64,000 bases of DNA from Rhodococcus rhodochrous (GTDB taxonomy: Bacteria; Actinomycetota; Actinomycetes; Mycobacteriales; Mycobacteriaceae): assembly GCF_900187265.1 (NCBI RefSeq), contig NZ_LT906450.1, forward strand, positions 4,827,444 to 4,891,443, in the 5' to 3' direction. The translations under genes and the position numbers were made by a program. Positions within the stretch are counted from its first letter, which is position 1, and the number at the start of each line of letters is the position of its first letter. The notes below the pieces were generated by a model. It saw nothing but the letters and a program-made list of their open reading frames with translations, made no database searches and was not told the origin of the DNA. Shown piece by piece: positions 45,446-52,624 of this stretch.

Positions 45446-45676
45446 ATGACGGGATCACCGAAGCGTCTGCACATCGATCGAGACCTGTGCGAAGCACACG
45501 CGTTGTGCATCGAGATCGCACCCGAGATCTTCGATCTCCCCGACGACGACATTGCGACCTGCGACGAGAACCCTCCCGAAAGCCTCTGGCCCAAAGCCCA
45601 TTCCGCCGCCAGCGCCTGCCCTCGGCAGGCCATCGGCATCGTCGAGAACCTCCCCTCCTCCCCGAAAGGTCCGTGA
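45446..45676 (+). CDS. [3Fe-4S]-type ferredoxin
   Basis: 76 residues from ATG 45446 (TGGAG upstream). The cluster motif is DLCEAHALC with His at the position of the usual second Cys of a [4Fe-4S] site, followed by SACPRQAIGI. This C-x2-H-x2-C...CP pattern is typical of P450-partner ferredoxins in actinobacteria. It passes electrons to the P450 starting 4 bp after its stop. No ferredoxin reductase is encoded nearby. Confidence 0.92.
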   Translation: MTGSPKRLHIDRDLCEAHALCIEIAPEIFDLPDDDIATCDENPPESLWPKAHSAASACPRQAIGIVENLPSSPKGP

Positions 45677-45680
45677 TCCG

Positions 45681-46964
45681 ATGACCGACCTTGCATCCTC
45701 CGACTACTTCACCGACGGAGAGATCGCCCAGAGTCCGTTCGAGTACTTCGACCACGTGCGCAGTCGCAATCCGGTGTATCGGGAACCTCACCACGGGGTC
45801 GTGGTGGTCACCGGCTATCAGGAGGTGGTCGAGGGGTTCAAGAACAGCGAGGCACTGTCGGCGGTCAACTCGATCGGAGGTCCGTTCCCGCCGTTGCCCT
45901 TCGAACCCGTAAGCGACGACATTACCGAACAGATCGAGGCCCACCGTCACCAGTTCCCGATCTTCGAGCACATGGTGACAATGGACCCACCCGACCACAC
46001 GCGCGCCCGGTCGCTGCTCGGACGACTCCTCACCCCGAAACGACTGAAGGAGAACGAGGAGTACCTCTGGAGACTGGCCGACGACGTCATCGACGAATTC
46101 ATCGGTGAGGGCCGATGCGAGTTCCTCGGCGATTACGCAAAACCCTTCGCCACCATGGCGATCACCGACCTGCTCGGTGTGCCGGAAGAGGATCGCGAGG
46201 AGTTCCGGTGGGTACTCGGCGCCGGTGAACGGCCCGGCACGCGGGTCGGCGCACTCGATCACGAACCCGTCGGGATCAACCCCCTCGAATTCCTCGACGG
46301 ACGTTTCGAGAAGTATCTCGCCGACCGTCGTCGCGAACCCCGTAATGACATCCTCAGCGGTCTGGCCGCAGCGACCTATCCGGACGGCTCGATACCCGAA
46401 CTCCTCGAGGTCGTCCGACCTGCGACGTTCCTGTTCGCAGCCGGCCAGGAGACGGTGACGAAACTCCTCAGTTCGTCGCTGCGGGTGCTCTGCGAACGCC
46501 CCGAGTACCAGAAGATCCTGCGCGAGGACCGCAGTCTCATCAAGCCGTTCATGGAGGAATCGCTGCGCTTCGACAGTCCCACGAAGGTGGACTTCCGACT
46601 CGCTCGCAAGACCACGACCATCGGCGACGTCGAGGTGCCGGCCGGGACGGTCGTGATGCTGAGTCTCGCTGCCGCGAACCGTGATCCGCGTAAGTTCGAG
46701 GACCCGAACGAGTTCCGGCTCGATCGGAAGAACTCGCACGATCACATCGCATTCGGTCGCGGCCTGCACACCTGCGCCGGTGCACCGCTCGCACGCATCG
46801 AAGGGCACGTCACCCTCAACCGCCTGCTCGATCGGATGGAGGACATCCGCCTCAGCGAGCAGGCACACGGCCCGGAGGACGACCGCGTGTTCGCCTACGA
46901 ACCCACCTTCCTTCTGCGCGGGCTCGTCGATCTGCACATCGAGTTCACCCGCAGCACGCAGTAA
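45681..46964 (+). CDS. cytochrome P450 paired with ferredoxin
   Basis: 427 residues from ATG 45681, 4 bp after the ferredoxin. I-helix FLFAAGQETVTKLL (about residue 253; acid/alcohol pair ET), ExxR in MEESLRFDSPTK, and heme ligand loop FGRGLHTCAGAPLAR (Cys near 360). A class I bacterial P450 taking electrons from the ferredoxin. With a carveol-dehydrogenase-like SDR as the next gene, an allylic or cyclic terpene hydroxylation followed by alcohol oxidation is a reasonable guess, but the substrate is not readable from sequence. Confidence 0.9.
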   Translation: MTDLASSDYFTDGEIAQSPFEYFDHVRSRNPVYREPHHGVVVVTGYQEVVEGFKNSEALSAVNSIGGPFPPLPFEPVSDDITEQIEAHRHQFPIFEHMVTMDPPDHTRARSLLGRLLTPKRLKENEEYLWRLADDVIDEFIGEGRCEFLGDYAKPFATMAITDLLGVPEEDREEFRWVLGAGERPGTRVGALDHEPVGINPLEFLDGRFEKYLADRRREPRNDILSGLAAATYPDGSIPELLEVVRPATFLFAAGQETVTKLLSSSLRVLCERPEYQKILREDRSLIKPFMEESLRFDSPTKVDFRLARKTTTIGDVEVPAGTVVMLSLAAANRDPRKFEDPNEFRLDRKNSHDHIAFGRGLHTCAGAPLARIEGHVTLNRLLDRMEDIRLSEQAHGPEDDRVFAYEPTFLLRGLVDLHIEFTRSTQ

Positions 46965-47025
46965 CCCGGCAATCCCATGACTCTGCATCGCCCGACCGGA
47001 CGGTGCACGAAACGAGAGGTGTTCA

Positions 47026-47865
47026 ATGGCAGGAAGAGTCGAAGGCAAGGTCGCGTTCATCACCGGAGCCGCACGCGGACAGGGGCGCAGTCACGCCATC
47101 CGGCTGGCGCAGGAGGGTGCCGACATCATCGCACTCGACATCTGCGGCCCGATCCGGGAGAACGCGCAGATCGAACCGTCCACCCCGGAAGACATGGCCG
47201 AAACGGTCGAAGCCGTCAAGAGTCTGAACCGGCGGATCGTCACGGCCGAGGCCGACGTCCGCGACTTCGACGCCGTGAAGGCCGCCGTCGACAACGGCGT
47301 CGAACAACTGGGCCGTCTCGACATCATCGTCGCCAACGCCGGAATCGGCACCGGCGGGGCGATGCTGCACGAGACCGACGAGTTCGATTGGCGGGAGATG
47401 CTCGACATCAACCTGTCGGGTGTGTGGAAGTCGATCAAAGCCGGAGTGCCGCACATCATTGCGGGTGGGAACGGCGGATCGATCGTTCTGACAAGCTCAG
47501 TCGGAGGATTGAAGGCCTATCCCACCATGGGCCCGTACATCTCCGCGAAGCACGGGATCGTCGGCATGATGCGCACATTCGCCGTCGAACTGGGACAGCA
47601 CTCCATCCGGGTCAACACCGTGCACCCCACCAACGTGAACACGCCGATGTTCATGAACGAGGGTGCCATGAAGATGTTCCGCCCCGACCTCGAGAACCCG
47701 GGCCCGGAGGACATGAAGGCGGCTACACAGTTCATGCACGTCCTGCCGGTGGGGTGGGTGGAGCCGGAAGACATCAGTAATGCCGTTCTGTTCCTGGCGT
47801 CCGACGAGTCCCGTTACGTCACCGGACTCACGCTCACGGTTGACGCCGGTAGTACGCTCAAGTGA
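47026..47865 (+). CDS. mycofactocin-coupled SDR, carveol dehydrogenase-like
   Basis: 279 residues from ATG 47026 (GAGAGG upstream). Starts EGKVAFITGAARGQGRSHAI, the hallmark of mycofactocin-coupled SDRs with an extended loop after strand 2 (about residues 38-70), then NAGIGTGG, catalytic TSSVGGLKAYPTMGPYISAK and VNTVHPTNVNTPMF. It closely resembles Rhodococcus carveol dehydrogenase (LimC) as I recall it. Such enzymes hold NAD tightly and need mycofactocin or an artificial acceptor. It probably oxidises the alcohol produced by the P450. Confidence 0.9.
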   Translation: MAGRVEGKVAFITGAARGQGRSHAIRLAQEGADIIALDICGPIRENAQIEPSTPEDMAETVEAVKSLNRRIVTAEADVRDFDAVKAAVDNGVEQLGRLDIIVANAGIGTGGAMLHETDEFDWREMLDINLSGVWKSIKAGVPHIIAGGNGGSIVLTSSVGGLKAYPTMGPYISAKHGIVGMMRTFAVELGQHSIRVNTVHPTNVNTPMFMNEGAMKMFRPDLENPGPEDMKAATQFMHVLPVGWVEPEDISNAVLFLASDESRYVTGLTLTVDAGSTLK

Positions 47866-47873
47866 TCGGGCAA

Positions 47874-47912
47874 GTGGCCGAGCGGGTTCTGTCGGGGAAT
47901 CCGCTCTGCCAC
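47874..47912. terminator. hairpin after the P450-SDR operon
   Basis: Outer stem GTGGC/GCCAC (47874-47878, 47908-47912) with an inner near-perfect stem of AGCGG and CCGCT halves. It sits between the convergent SDR and XRE genes and may serve both. Confidence 0.5.
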
Positions 47913-47916
47913 TCCG

Positions 47917-48114
47917 TTATTCCTCGTCGGGTACGAAGATGTCCTCGATGCGACGCCCGAACAGACGCGCGATGCGGAACGCCAGTGGAAGCGACGGGTC
48001 GAATCGTCCCTTCTCGATCGAGATGATCGTCTGGCGCGAGACCCCGAGTTCGTCGGCGAGCCGCTGCTGCGACCATCCGTTCTCCGCGCGCAGGGCCGCG
48101 AGCGAGTTGCGCAC
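47917..48114 (-). CDS. small XRE-family regulator
   Basis: 65 residues from GTG 48114 (GAAGGGCTGAGG upstream). A single HTH: NSLAALRAENGWSQQRLADE, LGVSRQTIISIEKGRFDPSL, then FRIARLFGRRIEDIFVPDE, the usual end of YgzD-like short regulators. It starts 2 bp after the membrane-protein stop, so the two are coupled. Likely represses its own operon through the GTAAAG palindromes at 48610-48633. Same architecture as the pair at 8814-9706. Confidence 0.88.
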   Translation of the reverse strand: MRNSLAALRAENGWSQQRLADELGVSRQTIISIEKGRFDPSLPLAFRIARLFGRRIEDIFVPDEE

Positions 48115-48116
48115 CC

Positions 48117-48593
48117 TCAGCCCTTCCGACGCTGCACGGCGTAGCGCACACCGAACGACGCGAAGGCCACGAGAATGACCGCCATCAGCGCGTGCAGACC
48201 CTCGACCTCGATCGGAGCGAACGCCAGAGCAGTACATCCCAGCCCCGTGACGAGAAGGATGTCGGTGAAAGCGCCCGAGGCGGCTTTCTCGTACCAGGAC
48301 GCCTCGACCGAATCCTCGGGCCGGTCCGCGGCACCTTCGAGGGTCGACCGATCGACGAGGAGCACCCACGCCAGCGCCGACAGTGAGGGTGCGGACGCCA
48401 GCGCGACCGCCACACCGGCGGCCACGGGATAGTCGGGCACCAACCCCAGTGAGGCCACCACCGCTCCCAGGACGGCTGTGGCCAGGATTCCGAGGGCGAT
48501 CGCCGGCGGTACTGCGCCGATCCACCGCGACCCCACCCGCACCTTGCCCCACTTGCTCCGCCCTACCGCCGATCCGGCACCTCCGCTGTCCAT
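48117..48593 (-). CDS. small four-helix membrane protein paired with XRE regulator
   Basis: 158 residues from ATG 48593 (AAGGGAG upstream; a GTG at 48608 would include that site). Four predicted membrane helices at about 25-46, 52-74, 105-123 and 128-148, with a short loop carrying VDRSTLEGAADRPEDSV between helices 2 and 3. No catalytic motif. Membrane/XRE pairs of this type are widespread and uncharacterised. Distinct in sequence from the DUF2975-like protein at 8814. Confidence 0.75.
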   Translation of the reverse strand: MDSGGAGSAVGRSKWGKVRVGSRWIGAVPPAIALGILATAVLGAVVASLGLVPDYPVAAGVAVALASAPSLSALAWVLLVDRSTLEGAADRPEDSVEASWYEKAASGAFTDILLVTGLGCTALAFAPIEVEGLHALMAVILVAFASFGVRYAVQRRKG

Positions 48594-48609
48594 CACCGCT
48601 CCCTTCACC

Positions 48610-48633
48610 GTAAAGCACGCTTTACATGTAAAG
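48610..48633. promoter_or_regulatory. overlapping GTAAAG palindromes (XRE operator)
   Basis: GTAAAGC-AC-GCTTTAC (48610-48625) overlaps the perfect palindrome CTTTACATGTAAAG (48620-48633), so the middle CTTTAC is shared. The array ends up 16 bp from the membrane-protein start and fits an autoregulating XRE dimer with two alternative or cooperative sites. Confidence 0.65.
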
Positions 48634-48741
48634 GTAACTTAACAGTGCGTTCGGTGCGGCAGGAACGAGGGGTTCCGTTCGGCCGGGCAGGTGTCATGAT
48701 GGATCGAGCAGATCGAGACGCCACGAGGCGAAGGGACTGCC

Positions 48742-49362
48742 ATGGGCCTCTACAACGATCACGTCGTACCGCGACTGGTGAACATCGCCTGTGCACCGTC
48801 GTTCACCGAAGCGAACCGCAAACGAGTGTGCGCCGGCCTGAGCGGCCGCGTCGTCGAGATCGGATTCGGATCCGGTCTCAACGTTCCCTACTACCCCACC
48901 ACCGTCGAGGCGGTCAGCGCCGTCGAACCCGCGGACCTCGGATGGAAGCTCGCACGTCCGCGCATCGACGGTTCCCCCGTGCACATCGAACGATCCGGCC
49001 TGGACGGTCAGTCACTCCCGTTCGAGGACAACACCTTCGACAGCGCACTGTCGACGTGGACGCTGTGCACCATCCCCGATGCCGACGCGGCTCTGCGCGA
49101 GGTACGGCGCGTCCTTGCACCGGGCGGCACCCTGCACTTCGTCGAACACGGACTCGCCCCGGACGAGAACGTCCGGCGGTGGCAGCACCGGCTCGAACCG
49201 ATCCAGAAGCGCGTCGCGGGTGGCTGCCATCTGACACGACGGATCGCCGACCTCATCCGCGGGGCGGGGTTCGAGATCCGCGAACTCGACACCTTCTACG
49301 AGGAGAAGACACCGAAGTTCTTCGGCGCGCTGTCGCTGGGAGTGGCGACACCGGCCGCGTAA
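48742..49362 (+). CDS. class I SAM-dependent methyltransferase
   Basis: 206 residues. SAM-binding motif I RVVEIGFGSGLNVPYY (about residues 36-51), acidic motif II near VSAVEPADLGW, DGQSLPFEDNTFDSALSTWTLCTI and LREVRRVLAPGGTLHFVEHG, as in UbiE-like enzymes. Cytoplasmic methyltransferase with no visible substrate clue. Lone gene, with 78 bp to the next reading frame. Confidence 0.9.
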   Translation: MGLYNDHVVPRLVNIACAPSFTEANRKRVCAGLSGRVVEIGFGSGLNVPYYPTTVEAVSAVEPADLGWKLARPRIDGSPVHIERSGLDGQSLPFEDNTFDSALSTWTLCTIPDADAALREVRRVLAPGGTLHFVEHGLAPDENVRRWQHRLEPIQKRVAGGCHLTRRIADLIRGAGFEIRELDTFYEEKTPKFFGALSLGVATPAA

Positions 49363-49439
49363 AGGCGGATAACTGCACAGCAACGTTTGCACACTTCCGG
49401 GGACAGATACACGGTGTCGACATCGAGCATGTGTCCGCT

Positions 49440-49973
49440 ATGTCCGCGATGATTGCGTGCATGCCCTCGGACACCCTGTCACTCGCCACGCGCACGCCGC
49501 TGAAGCAACTCGACCTGGTTTGGCTCTTCACGGAACAACACGTCCTGCCGCGGATCGACGAGGCTGCCGTGCACTGGGAGCCGTCGTCGAACTGCGTGGG
49601 CGTCCGACGGGTCGACGGTCGTCTCGTCGCCGACTGGCCGGACGAGACGGCCGAGGCCCTTCCCGAGCCCACGATCGCGTGGCTGCTCTGGCACATCGAG
49701 TGGTGGTGGACGAACACCGTGGCGGTCTGTAGTGAGGGAACTGCGGTCGGGCCGGCCGCCTACGAGTGGTCCGGCTCGACCGACCGCATCCGGACTCTTC
49801 GCACCGAATGGGCCGCGCTTCTCGAGACTGCCCACATCGAGAAGACGATCATCGGACTCATGCCCGAACCTTCACCTCTATGGGAAGTAGCCGGATGGGT
49901 CAACTTCGAACTGGCGAAGAATGTTTCGGAGATCAGTCAGGTACTGACGCGGAAGGCGAACACGTCGAGCTGA
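49440..49973 (+). CDS. DinB-like protein
   Basis: 177 residues from ATG 49440; ATGs at 49449 and 49461 are also possible and none has a good ribosome site. Four-helix bundle pattern of the DinB/YfiT superfamily: LVWLFTEQHVLPRIDEAAVH, then TIAWLLWHIEWWWTNTVAV with a metal-ligand His, and the late WVNFELAKNVSEISQVL. Relatives are thiol- (mycothiol or bacillithiol) dependent transferases or uncharacterised stress proteins. Confidence 0.75.
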   Translation: MSAMIACMPSDTLSLATRTPLKQLDLVWLFTEQHVLPRIDEAAVHWEPSSNCVGVRRVDGRLVADWPDETAEALPEPTIAWLLWHIEWWWTNTVAVCSEGTAVGPAAYEWSGSTDRIRTLRTEWAALLETAHIEKTIIGLMPEPSPLWEVAGWVNFELAKNVSEISQVLTRKANTSS

Positions 49974-49984
49974 TACTTCCGCCG

Positions 49985-50608
49985 TTACGCTGCGACGATG
50001 CCCGCGACCGGAATACGCGCGTCGACCGCCTGCCGGAAGTTGATCATCGCGCGTTCGAGGTGGTCGCGGTTCGTCACCAGCACAGCGCCCGTCGCTCGCC
50101 GTTCGAGCAGAACATCGTTGGTGAAGCGTGCGTTCTCGACGGTGGAGGTCGACTGCGATTCCTCGGTGATGCGTTCCGGCGGAATGCCTCGCGCGACCAG
50201 CCAGTCCTTCATGGCCTGCGCTTCGGTGACGCCGTTGCGCGGCACGCCACCGGTGACGACGATCGGCGATTCCGGATAGCGTTGCGCTGCACGGAGAGCC
50301 GCCTCGAGCCGTTCTTCGAGCACCGGCCGGATCTTGCCGTCCTCGGTGAGTCCGGCCCCGAGCACGACGAGATGCGTACCCCGCGGGTTCAGGTCGAGCA
50401 TCAGCGGGAAGTGCGGTGTCAGCTTCTCGAGCTCGGTGCACGCGATGATCAGTGCGTCGATGGTTCCCTGGCACAGCGGGGTGACGGACAGTGCACCGTT
50501 CACGACGGTGTCGATTGCAGGAGTCGCCGCTGCCGGCCCCGTCGATACACCTACCGCGGCTGTGGCCGCGACTGCGGTCGCCACCACCGTGCGTCGCACA
50601 GCTCCCAC
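49985..50608 (-). CDS. YdcF/DUF218-like exported protein
   Basis: 207 residues from GTG 50608 (AAGGGGG upstream). Signal peptide: VGAVRRTVVATAVAATAAVGVSTGP-type start cleaved near AAA/TPA (about residue 27). The DUF218 fold is seen in LVVLGAGLTEDGKIRPVLEE, RLEAALRAAQRYPESPIVVTGG, GIPPERITEESQSTSTVENA and VLVTNRDHLERAMINFRQ. Family members (SanA/YdcF) act in envelope barrier function or polysaccharide/vancomycin-related processes; the exact reaction is unknown. It runs away from repeat element A. Confidence 0.85.
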   Translation of the reverse strand: MGAVRRTVVATAVAATAAVGVSTGPAAATPAIDTVVNGALSVTPLCQGTIDALIIACTELEKLTPHFPLMLDLNPRGTHLVVLGAGLTEDGKIRPVLEERLEAALRAAQRYPESPIVVTGGVPRNGVTEAQAMKDWLVARGIPPERITEESQSTSTVENARFTNDVLLERRATGAVLVTNRDHLERAMINFRQAVDARIPVAGIVAA

Positions 50609-50981
50609 GCGAGCCCCCTTTCTTCCCGGATGTCGGCCGTGCCGCACTGTGCCATCTCGACGCGCACGTGTGGAAAGTTGGGGCTCGACGCGAAGAAGTA
50701 TCACCATAGGCCGCGCCGGATTCGATGACGGCTGACAATCGGCTTTACATCCGAACCACTAGTCTATCCATGAACAAGCGCGACAATCGTTGCAAGGGGC
50801 GCTATTCGGATGAATCGCTACGCTTCCCATCACCCAGGGCAGGCACGGGCAGAACGTGTGTTCGAGTTGACGACTTCGCACACCCGTGCGACCATCCCTC
50901 CACCGACCTGAATACAGGTCGACCCCGGAAGGTGCTACCAACACCTCACCGGGGTCTGGGCACACGACAGAAAGCGCTGTC

Positions 50982-51107
50982 ATGCACCGTAGGGTGGAGT
51001 CTATCCACACGCCCTCGAGAGGCGTATTCCAGCAACGAGTCGCGAGCACATTCGTCCGCGCCGGCCGACACACACCCGCTCCCCCGGGTTCACACTCGAC
51101 GTTCTGA
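50982..51107 (+). CDS. possible small ORF of element A (41 aa)
   Basis: Starts MHRRVESIHTPSRGVFQQ; copy B has MHRRVDSIHTPIRGVHQQ. Both end with a PPGS segment and a stop just before the hairpin. Lengths differ by a multiple of three (41 versus 36 residues), which fits coding. Basic, no known motif. The start region can fold into hairpins, so it may instead be part of a structured RNA or a leader peptide. Confidence 0.35.
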   Translation: MHRRVESIHTPSRGVFQQRVASTFVRAGRHTPAPPGSHSTF

Positions 51108-51113
51108 CTTTCC

Positions 51114-51143
51114 AGCCCTCCGATCCACCGTGATCGGAGGGCT
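51114..51143. terminator. conserved 12-bp hairpin of element A
   Basis: A perfect stem, AGCCCTCCGATC with GATCGGAGGGCT, and a 6-base loop, 6 bp after the small ORF stop. In copy B the inner GATC/GATC pairs are GGCC/GGCC, a compensated change that points to selected RNA structure. Could terminate the small ORF transcript. Confidence 0.6.
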
Positions 51144-51317
51144 CGAGGCGTTTCACCTGCATCGTCGCGCACGAGGGCCGTTCCGGTAGCCGAGGCGCGT
51201 CGACGCAGTTCGTCGCTCGTCTCCCACAGTCCGACGTCAGCGCGCCGACGCTGCGAGCCGGGGCCGTTCCCTGTCTCGAAACCGACTGGGCACCAGTATT
51301 CCTCGTCTCCACAGCTG

Positions 51318-51575
51318 GTGGTGGAGCACCCGATCGTGCGGGTCGACACGAACGACCGGGTCCAGTGCGAGCCGCACGTCCTTCGCGACGTGGGGCTATC
51401 CGTGCTGGCCGAGACGGTCTATCGGGGCATGGCGACCGGGCAGCCTTGGGGAAGGGGACGACGACTCAGGGACCCGAAGGGTCTCCGATCGGTCGAGGCA
51501 GCCGCCCGCAGGGCGCCCGCTTCGTACCTGATCGAATTCATCCTCGTTGCGCGAACCCCGGGTGGAGTGCTGTGA
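51318..51575 (+). CDS. possible second small ORF of element A
   Basis: Begins VVEHPIVRVDTNDRVQ and shares VLAETVYRGMATGQ-x-WGRGRR with copy B; the downstream parts differ (85 versus 54 residues). Single-base differences between copies in this frame are mainly silent (CGG/AGG, CCG/CCA, GGC/GGT, GGA/GGC), which hints at coding. No ribosome site is visible, and the frame breaks upstream of about 51220. Confidence 0.25.
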   Translation: MVEHPIVRVDTNDRVQCEPHVLRDVGLSVLAETVYRGMATGQPWGRGRRLRDPKGLRSVEAAARRAPASYLIEFILVARTPGGVL

Positions 51576-51605
51576 TCGGAGCACGGGTCTACGGGAGGGG
51601 CCGAC

Positions 51606-52523
51606 GTGACCGGCGTCGAAGAGTTCGAGAACCTGCGTCCACTGTTGTTCGCCATCGCCTACCGCATCCTCGGGAGCGTGACCGAAGCCGAGGACGCGGT
51701 CCAGGAGACCTGGGTGCGATACGAAACCTCCGGCGTCGAACCGGATTCGGCCCGAGCATTCCTGTCCACCGTCGTCACCCGGGTATCGATCAACATGCTC
51801 GAATCGGCGCGGGCGCGGCGCGAACGATATATGGGCGAGTGGCTGCCGGAACCGATACTCGAGGAGCCCTACGACGATCCGGCGCGCTCGGCCGAACTGC
51901 GCGAATCGATCTCGACGGCGGCGCTCGTGCTGCTCGAACGTCTCAGTCCGCTCGAACGCGCCGTCTTCGTGTTGCGCGAGGCATTCGGATTCGGCTTCTC
52001 CGAGATCGCCGAGATCGTCGACCGCTCCGAAGCGGCGTGCCGGCAGCTCGCGGTGCGGGCACGGCGCCACGTCGATCAAGGTTCGGCGCGGTTCGACACC
52101 GATCCGCAGGCGCACGAACAGCTCACCGCTCGATTCCTCACGGCCTTCCAGGACGGCGACGTCGACGCCCTGCGCGACCTGCTGGCCGCCGATGTACAGC
52201 TCGTCGCCGACAGCGGCGGCAAGACACCTGCCGTACGGAAGATCGTGGTCGGCGACGAGAAGGTGCGGCGGTTGCTCGCCTCGTTCGTCTCGCCCATGGC
52301 TCAGCTCGGCATGGTGCTCGAGTCCCACGAGATCAACAGGCTTCCCGGCCTGATCGTGCGGGACGCCGAGGGTGCCATCGTGCAGGTCATGACGTTCGAC
52401 GTGACGGACGGGAAGATCGGTGCGATCCGGGTCCTCACCAACCCGGAGAAGCTCGCGCACCTGGGACGAGTCGCCGACGTGCGCGCCCTTGTCCAGCAAC
52501 TGCGTGACCTGCAACGCCCTTGA
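51606..52523 (+). CDS. sigJ: ECF41/SigJ-type RNA polymerase sigma factor
   Basis: 305 residues from GTG 51606 (GGGAGGGG upstream). Sigma-2 (EFENLRPLLFAIAYRILGSV, EAEDAVQETWVRYE) and sigma-4 (LSPLERAVFVLREAFGFGFS, EIAEIVDRSEAACRQLAVRA) are followed by a C-terminal SnoaL-like domain of about 120 residues ending in DGKIGAIRVLTNPEKLAHL. That domain and the DGKI/NP(D/E)KL motifs define the ECF41 group, where it replaces an anti-sigma factor. The flavin oxidoreductase downstream is the usual kind of ECF41 target. Confidence 0.92.
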   Translation: MTGVEEFENLRPLLFAIAYRILGSVTEAEDAVQETWVRYETSGVEPDSARAFLSTVVTRVSINMLESARARRERYMGEWLPEPILEEPYDDPARSAELRESISTAALVLLERLSPLERAVFVLREAFGFGFSEIAEIVDRSEAACRQLAVRARRHVDQGSARFDTDPQAHEQLTARFLTAFQDGDVDALRDLLAADVQLVADSGGKTPAVRKIVVGDEKVRRLLASFVSPMAQLGMVLESHEINRLPGLIVRDAEGAIVQVMTFDVTDGKIGAIRVLTNPEKLAHLGRVADVRALVQQLRDLQRP

Positions 52524-52549
52524 ATTCTGCCGATTGTTCGGCGCGGCAT

Positions 52550-52577
52550 GTCACAAACGACAAGGCTGTCCGGTCCT
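52550..52577 (+). promoter_or_regulatory. SigJ-type promoter of the oxidoreductase gene
   Basis: GTCACA (52550-52555), 16 bp, then GGTCCT (52572-52577). The published mycobacterial SigJ consensus as I recall it is GTCACA-N16-CGTCCT, so this matches 11 of 12 positions with the exact spacing. It lies 48 bp before the oxidoreductase start. Confidence 0.7.
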
Positions 52578-52624
52578 ACATGACGAGGGCTCCCGACGGA
52601 GCCAACGAACGGATCGGAGAAGCC

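Larger units (their letters stand above)
50846..51522 (+). repeat. repeat element copy A (about 0.67 kb, structured)
   Basis: Fills most of the 998-bp gap between the YdcF-like and sigma-factor genes and matches 61721-62392 along its whole length with small indels. Shared landmarks in order: CTGAATACAGGTCGACCCCG; a hairpin closing GACCCCGG/CCGGGGTC (50921-50956); GACAG/CTGTC hairpin and a start codon at 50982; GTGGA/TCCAC hairpin; a 12-bp stem hairpin at 51114-51143; a block around CCGACTGGGCACCAGTAT; GAGCACCCGATCGTG; GGTCTCCGATCGGT; GGGCGCCCGCTT. No transposase or terminal repeats seen. Orientation is given as that of the small ORFs. Confidence 0.85.

Noticed and set aside
47874-47912. GTGGCCGAGCGG resembles a tRNA-Ser D-arm
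   Set aside because: No acceptor stem, anticodon or T-arm follows; it is simply a hairpin between convergent genes.
50759-51349. Minus-strand frame beginning MSTRTIGCSTTSCGDE, with a similar start in copy B (61757-62215)
   Set aside because: The two copies agree only where the DNA itself is conserved, then shift into different frames; the silent-change pattern favours the plus strand instead.
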